NCBI RefSeq assembly: GCF_963422355.1
Contig: NC_085092.1
Coordinates: 2,334,666 to 2,398,665, forward strand
DNA length: 64,000 nucleotides
Reading direction: 5' to 3'
Origin: Corticium candelabrum
Taxonomy: Eukaryota > Porifera > Homoscleromorpha > Homosclerophorida > Plakinidae
The notes under the pieces are model-generated. The model was given only the letters and a program-made list of their open reading frames with translations, was not told the DNA's origin and made no database searches. Of this stretch, positions 47,120-64,000 are shown in pieces. A program made the translations under genes and the position numbers. The stretch's first letter is position 1. Every line of letters begins with the position of its first letter.

Positions 47120-47765
47120 ATATCATGTGCAGTGTAGGCCTGGAACAGTCGACCATATTGTGGCAGGTTGTAGTGCTTTGGCACCGATGGACTACACTGA
47201 TCTACACAATCAGGTGGCCTCCATCATTCACTGGGATGTTTGTCGCCATTTTGGGGTTCCAGTGGAGAGCAGATGGTACCGGCATCATCCTGATAGGCTT
47301 GTGGAGACAGATGACATTACTATGATGTGGGATACCACCATCCCCACTGCCAGGAGGATCAAAGCCAATCGTCCAGACATCTGTCTCAGAAATAAGAAGA
47401 CAAACACTTGTCTTCTTATTGATATCAGCTGTCCTGCTGTTGGCAACATTGGCAAGAAACATGATGAGAAGTTGGCGAAGTACAGCGACTTTGGAGTGGA
47501 GATAAGTCACATGTGGCATTGTCGAACACTGGTGGTTCCGGTGGTCTTGGGAGCTTTGGGCACAGTGCGCGCAGGTATTGCACGGTGGCTGGACATTATT
47601 CCAGGCCATCACAACCTGCAGCACTTACAGAAAACAGTGCTTCTGGGATCTACTCGGATCCTTCGTAAAGTCATGTCTTCTTTCTAGACAGCCGTGATGG
47701 TCTAAGTACTTCCGGTACTTGTAATAGACTTTACAAACCAGACTGATCTGGTTGAGCACGACATA
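47120..47765 (+). pseudogene. Second, shorter copy of the same R2-like LINE
   Basis: Collinear with 45800-46457 at roughly 95% identity by eye. It starts at the zinc knuckle (SVGL) and keeps the endonuclease frame to the TAG at 47685-47687. The 3' UTR lacks a 16-bp segment present in the first copy. It ends in (TAATGATAATA). Confidence 0.85.
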
Positions 47766-47799
47766 ATAATGATAATAGTAAATAATAATAAGTGAGTTC

Positions 47800-48190
47800 T
47801 GGTTCTCTGACCATAATGGCCTGGGTGGGTTCAATCCCGGCTGGCGACAGCAATATAATGAAACGAGTCTGTTGTTTCTTTCTCGCTGTCTATCTACGTC
47901 TGTGAGAGTAGATTTGATTCCATTGATGGGGAGTTTCTGTGATCTGGCATGGGGACTGTTGGCAATGAGGATCAGTGCTTTCCTGGTAGTCATTGATATC
48001 TATTGGGTGTGCTGTCAGTTGGCGAAATTCTTGTAGCGCACATAATCAATGATCGATAAGCCAGTTACTACTGCCACATGGATTACATGGAAACATGTAC
48101 CTCTCTAGGACTTACCTGCTGGGTTGGTGGACACCCAGTTGATGGTAAAGACCCCACTTACCTTACCTAGAGGGTGATGATGACATAATA
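47800..48190 (+). mobile_element. Diverged SINE of the same family
   Basis: B box GGTTCAATCCC at about 47830. The body and tail align with the other copies (CAGTGCTTTCCTGGTAGTC, TAAAGACCCCACTTACC) at clearly lower identity, so this is an older subfamily. Confidence 0.75.
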
Positions 48191-48953
48191 TAACTAGCTA
48201 ATACCCAAAGGAGCCACACAAAAACAAGGCCGGGACCGGACATCCACTTTTTGTTCTGCAACGTTTTATTTTAGTTTTGGTAATTTTTGCCCTAATTGTA
48301 ATTTTTAGTTATGAATTTTAGTTTTAGTTATGAATTTCTAGTTATATTTTGTGTAAACTCCAAGAATGTAGTTGCTACTAGTATGAGAACAGGTGCACCA
48401 TGTATGTATGCATGCAATCAAAACAATGCTGTGAGTGCAAGAATGACTTGTGTGTGAGTGGTGGTGACAAGTACTTTATGCCAAAAGTTTTGTGGTAGAC
48501 AGGCTAATCTGTAAAATTGAATAAGTACATACATTAAGCCAAGATCAACCTCTATTGTTTGCTTTTTGTCATGGTTGTTGCTTAAGACACAGGTTAACAT
48601 GTATGTTCACTTCTACTTAGATTCATTAATTTTTTTGGCAAAAAAGACATATATAGGCTCTGTTCCTAGTCAAACTACTCTCCTAAATGGTAGTCAGATA
48701 GTCTATTGCGAGTTCCTTGTGACCTGCTGTTGAAAAAGTGCTTTCAACTGGAACTGAGGAAGCAGGGATGGATAAAATCTCAGTTGCTATAGATGGAAAA
48801 GCAGATTTCTGACCTAGCCAGAATTGCACTGGATCCTGTAATTTTGTCTACTCTGTAGCTTGTCGTGAGATGCCGTCTAACTTTGTCCTCGCCTAATACT
48901 AATATTAAATCTAAATTAAAGTTTTAGTTTTAGTACAATTTTACATGTGATTT
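48191..48953. other. Intergenic, AT-rich, nothing recognised
   Basis: Contains TTTTAGTTATGAATTT repeats around 48290-48345 only. Confidence 0.5.
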
Positions 48954-49297
48954 TAAGCCCTGTCCACTGGCAACTGGATCATGATCCAACCGCAACGCTG
49001 TCCACACTTGAACTGGATCGCAATAAATCCAATCCACATTGGGAGGTGGTTTCGATCGCGATCGGTTGAATCCAATTAGAAATAGTGGGCGCTACCTCCA
49101 CGTATGCTACGCTCACCTTATGTCACTCACTGTATCAACGCTTTCCACAAGCAAAGAAACCACACGTACACATCAGTCATCAGTTACGTGACACCAAAAA
49201 TGGGCGGACGTAGTGTTTTCAAAGTGCAGTGTGGATGCTTGCTATCTCGATCGAATCGCAATCGCAATCCATTCTGGTCTAGTGTGGACAGGGCTTT
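48954..49297. mobile_element. MITE with TIR AAGCCCTGTCCAC
   Basis: Ends AAGCCCTGTCCAC and GTGGACAGGGCTT are inverted. The interior has GATCCA/GATCG-rich imperfect palindromes. Flanks are TTTTAGTTTTAG-like on both sides, and no clear target duplication could be fixed. Confidence 0.65.
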
Positions 49298-49770
49298 AGT
49301 TTTGGGTTTGGTTATCCAAAATTAAAACAATTGGTTTCTTGATTTTAGTTTTAGTTTCGGTACAACCAACAATGCAGACTGAGTGTGTGTTTCTGTGGAG
49401 ACCAGCCATGGTGGGTTTTTAGTGTTGTGCACAGTATAGTAATTGTTATAGGTAAATAGACAATCTAGGCAGGGGTCACTGGAGGCAACTCTAGTGGTTG
49501 CTCGGTCACTGATCCCCAGGTGTCATTCGACATTCTGGAGCATACAAACCTGCCTGCATGTGCACTAACAACATATGTCTTAATTCTCTATAATATAATA
49601 TTGTATTTAGTCTTGCACCTGATGTTTGAGAACCAGCAGGTAGCTCGTTGTGCCAGGAATAGAAGATAAACTATTCATTACTGCACTATGTTTAGTGACA
49701 GTCAGTCCCTTTTAGTGCTAGCATGAACAGAAATAGGAAAGTGTATCTCTTTGTGGTCTGGTGGGCTGGT
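49298..49770. other. Intergenic, nothing recognised
   Basis: Short frames only. Confidence 0.5.
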
Positions 49771-51074
49771 GCTATATGCTCCATGGTGACCGGAATTCAT
49801 ATGTAAGATTGGTAAGCAAGACTTGATAGAAGTCAGTCCATTTGTTAGAGAGTCTAGTGAATGAGAGCAGCAGCACTATCACTACCCATATAAAGACTTG
49901 AAGCACTGCCCTTAGAACAGCGTATTGGATGACAAGCTTCTTTACCAAGGTAATTGAATAATGCATTTGTACACACCAGTTACAATTTGATCCATCCTCA
50001 AGTACAACAACTACAAACAAGACTAATTGTGCTGTAGATTCTAAAGCCAGAATTTCAATGGCTGTCACCAATCACAGTTCAAACATTTCTGTATGGCCTT
50101 TTATGCAGCGTGTTTAGTCTCTTGTCAGTATTTCTTAATTTTGTTTACAATATAGAATTAATTGAGATTTAATCATTAAGTCATAATTTCTGGCAACAAT
50201 TAATTAATGGTTACCTGTAGGACTACCCCACTGTGATAACTGCACCACTGTCTAACAGATGCCTTTGTTTTTGTTATCCCAAAAAATGTGTACTGTCCCT
50301 CAACTGTACATGGACTGGTACGTCCCTCAACTGTACACTCTCTCAACTGTATCATCAACCCTTCAATTTTGTAACGTCCACCCCTCAATTGTATACCGTC
50401 CACCCCTCAATTGTATACCGTCCACCTCTCAATTGTATACCACCGCCCCCTTCTGCCTTCCAACTGTCTATACAACCCACCTCTCAACTGTATACCATTT
50501 ACCCTTTCAACTCGATTTATACCATTTGTTCCTCAACTGTATACTAATGCCAACTCTCAACTGGACACTATCAACCCCTCAAGTGTTTACCACTGCAGCC
50601 TCCAGTGTGGTGTATGACAGGTTGTTAGTTGCTTGATAAGATGACTTGCTGATCTCATTTATATCAACTGCTAGCACAGCTGCAGTCGCCAAGAAGAGAA
50701 TTGAGAGCAACACAGAGCTGAGGATTTCCTAGAGCAAACAGAACTGGTTCAAGCCAGGTCTACTGGCTAGTCTCACGTGACCTTACCACAGCGTAGAGAT
50801 GTTTGAATTTCACGTCGAGGATGATCGCAACGGTCATAAACAGCGCATAGAGGAAACCGAGCACACCGACACCGATTGCAAAGTCTAGCCTGGCTATGTA
50901 TTCGTCAGGCAGGTCTTTGTAACTAGTTTCCTTGCTTTCCCATCCAGCAATTAGAGCAAACACAAGCAGGCTGCACATCTATGAGCAATTTTAAGTACTA
51001 AAAAGGTTATGTAAATTGTCTCTTACTATTTCGGCGAGTTTGAGCAGGAGCTCAGGGACCGGAAACTTCGCCAT
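49770..51074 (-). CDS. MARVEL-like four-helix membrane protein
   Basis: The first exons are well supported (minus): 51074-51027 (MAKFPVPELLLKLAEI), 50978-50787 (64 codons) and 50728 to about 50591, all phase 0. They encode a helix starting before and continuing into MCSLLVFALIAGW, a short loop, a second helix (FAIGVGVLGFLYALFMTVAI), and a third (ILSSVLLSILFLATAAVLAV). This spacing suits MARVEL-domain proteins of vesicle and junction membranes (MAL, CKLF and physin relatives). A candidate last exon from about 49949 to 49770 adds helix 4 (AVLQVFIWVVIVLLLSF), but its acceptor is weak. The exact family member is not identified. Confidence 0.65.
50280..50600. repeat. Minisatellite with CTCAACTGTATAC core, 15-22-bp units
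   Basis: About fourteen units such as CCACCCCTCAATTGTATACC vary in length. They lie next to exon 3 of the MARVEL-like gene, inside its intron. Confidence 0.9.
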
Positions 51075-51332
51075 GTTGGCTAATGTTTGCTGGCTAACGT
51101 GCGTTATAAATAGTAAACAGCATTGACCTAAGGCAGTAGAATGTTGCATTTTGCTCACATTGCGGAATATTAACTTTCTGTCTACAAAATAACGGCAAGG
51201 CAATACAAAACAGCACTTTTGATCTTACAGAGGACGGGAGGACCTGTTATAGCGTGCGTTAGCTCTAACAGACTAAGTCAAAAACAGGTTGCTAAAGTAT
51301 TTTTGACATTCGGCTGGAGTCAAAAAGCTACA
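51075..51332. promoter_or_regulatory. Shared divergent promoter region
   Basis: Only 258 bp separate the ATG of the MARVEL-like gene (minus, 51074) from the ATG of the SGK3-like kinase (plus, 51333). Both transcription starts must lie here unless hidden 5' exons exist. No TATA box is evident. Confidence 0.55.
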
Positions 51333-62384
<11,052 letters not shown>

Positions 62385-63603
62385 GTGAGCTTATTGAGTT
62401 TGGTTACATGACTTAATTAATTCACAACTTGCTAAGTTGGGACTGTGAAAAGCATGTTTAAAAGGACTGCAATTGTGGATGAGTTTACGTCTATGTATTG
62501 ACTCTGTAAGGCTGTAGACGAATGTAGATTGTCCAATTGCAAAGTAGAACTTGTACTTGTTGTGATGTTGGTGGAATAAACTGATATGGTGTTGGATGAT
62601 GAATTTACGATGTTACACTGTCCAAGTTTGTCTGCAGCAGGCTGGTCTGTAGTATGCAGCATTGTTTTTGCATAACTATGATGTCTGCTAGGAAATGTGG
62701 ATGATGTCGTACTCTTTCCAAGACAGGCCAGATAGTGGATGTGCAAATTTTATCTGGATTGCTTAGGCAAAGTAGCAACCTGTAGTGGCATGGTATGTGC
62801 AAGCAGTGGTAGGGTTTTGAAACATAGCATGTCTACAGAGCTTAACCTGTTACTGGTTTATTTGCTTGTAGTTTTGCCAAATTGGTTTCATTTGTGAATG
62901 AGTTGGTGAGGGCTTCTGATTTCATTTGCAATCAACAAAGTGTAATCTTAATGTAATTTCTGCTTAATTAAAAGATTTTACTATTTAAAGGAAGTCTGTC
63001 ACTCATTTGCTTAGGCTAATATGATCGAGTGGTCCTCTCGTAATGTCTAGAGTCATGTTGTAGTAGCGTCTCATTTCATGGATTTTATGGACTGGTGTGG
63101 AAAGTAGAATAAATTGTTGGAGGGTTATGCCAAGAGGGAGGAATGCTGGTCAATTGTGTTTTTGCTGGACTGTTTTATTATATGATAGATTTTTAAACGA
63201 CACCTTGCAACTACATGTGGTCAAAAGCAATGGCTGCTTGATGATTGGTAGCAGTTGTTGCTTGAGGCTTGGAATGACCTCTGTATACTATGACTGTTAC
63301 TGGCAATATTGTTCCTTTAGCTCAAAAGGAAGATATTGTTGCTGTTTTTAAACATGATGTAACATGATTGGAAAGGGAAACGCTTTGTTTGCTGATTCAG
63401 TAGGTACACCTGGCATATCCAGGGTTTGTTTTCTAAGGGAAAATGACCAATGACATTAATTTATGTTCGTGGGTTTTAGCTTTCTAATTTGCTGGTCATG
63501 TTATGTGGCCATTATATGTCTACTGCTATCAGTGCAATGCAGAAACTTATACTACTTCAGACTTGTCTAATAGAGACATTGTTAGTTGTTAATTTAACTT
63601 CTA
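62385..63603. other. SGK3 intron (continuing), nothing recognised
   Basis: The next expected kinase exon (after NGGE) was searched for by eye and not found. Confidence 0.5.
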
Positions 63604-63783
63604 CAGTTGACAGTAAGTCTCATACAAGACCCTGTCATGCTATCATGCCTTTTTCCCATGTAACACAGCAATCCTTGAAAGGGTTTTGCATGATGGTCTC
63701 TTAACAGGCTCTTGCAAGCATTGTTGTGTCATATGGGAACAAGGCACGATAGCATCACAGGGTTTTGTATGAGACTACAACTG
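63604..63783. mobile_element. 180-bp palindromic MITE, TA target
   Basis: TA at 63602-63603 and 63784-63785 flanks CAGTTG...CAACTG. The arms AGTCTCATACAAGACCCTGT and their complement pair over about 55 bp each with few mismatches, so the element can fold into a long hairpin. Confidence 0.8.
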
Positions 63784-64000
63784 TAGCTATCTTGCCAGTA
63801 AACTACACCAAGCTAAATGGGAATGGTAACTATAGAAGGATCTTGTGTTTAAGGCCGTAGAAGAGCTCTTTGTAACGAAAGTAGGATGCTAGAGGCCGTT
63901 TTCCCCCAGCAGACTTGACCCTCTCCTCTCACTGAAGATGAGGCTAGCGCAATAAAACTCAACGGTAATTAGTATCAAGAACTTAGACGTTTTCTTCGAG

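Overview
The window reads as nuclear DNA of an invertebrate animal. Split genes have short GT-AG introns, animal-specific families are present (PX-domain SGK kinase, PDE7 phosphodiesterase, ZU5-UPA protein), and CA/GT microsatellites and many transposon classes are abundant. An early-branching animal such as a sponge would fit, but that is inference; nothing seen fixes the species.

Layout. 1-3.2 kb: an apparently intact Ty3/gypsy pol frame cut by the window edge. 3.3-7 kb: debris of a Polinton/Maverick element (integrase with chromodomain, then repeat proteins on both strands). 8.27-9.48 kb: a hAT-like foldback element with an 8-bp target duplication. 10.2-12.4 kb: the most unusual host gene, a ZU5-UPA module fused to a purine-nucleoside-phosphorylase/MTA-nucleosidase domain that is itself split by an inserted segment. 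13.9-15.2 kb: a decaying array of duplicated mini-exons. 16.6-17.6 kb: a Helitron-like element. 18.3 kb: an orphan 3' exon. 19.3-26.1 kb: a three-level nest (gypsy gag fragment, disrupted by a gypsy element, whose 5' LTR is disrupted by a 2.08-kb element with 455-bp terminal inverted repeats), readable from its target duplications. 26.2-31.7 kb: telomere-like repeats and a decayed Polinton DNA polymerase interrupted by a Tc1/mariner copy, ending at a 318-bp GT tract.

The right half carries ordinary host genes, whose exon structures were solved by hand with consistent phases: MRPL13 (minus, 34.3-38.3 kb, 175 aa), a complete PDE7 (minus, 39.1-41.8 kb, 541 aa, 11 exons), a MARVEL-like four-helix membrane protein (minus, from 51.07 kb), and an SGK3-like PX kinase (plus, 51.33 kb to beyond the window). 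The last two are divergent and about 260 bp apart, so they probably share a promoter. A 70-aa, three-exon gene lies antisense in SGK3 intron 2. Between PDE7 and the MARVEL gene lies a cluster of tRNA-type SINEs and R2-like LINE fragments (44.1-48.2 kb). SGK3 introns hold MITEs, a LINE fragment and very long CA/GT tracts.

Functionally, PDE7 (cAMP hydrolysis, with two RRGAISF motifs like the PKA-inhibitory repeats of PDE7A) and the SGK kinase (an AGC kinase tethered to PI3P membranes) are signalling genes, and MRPL13 is mitochondrial housekeeping. The ZU5-UPA-nucleosidase protein looks like an immune or cell-death type sensor-effector and is the best candidate for an undescribed system.
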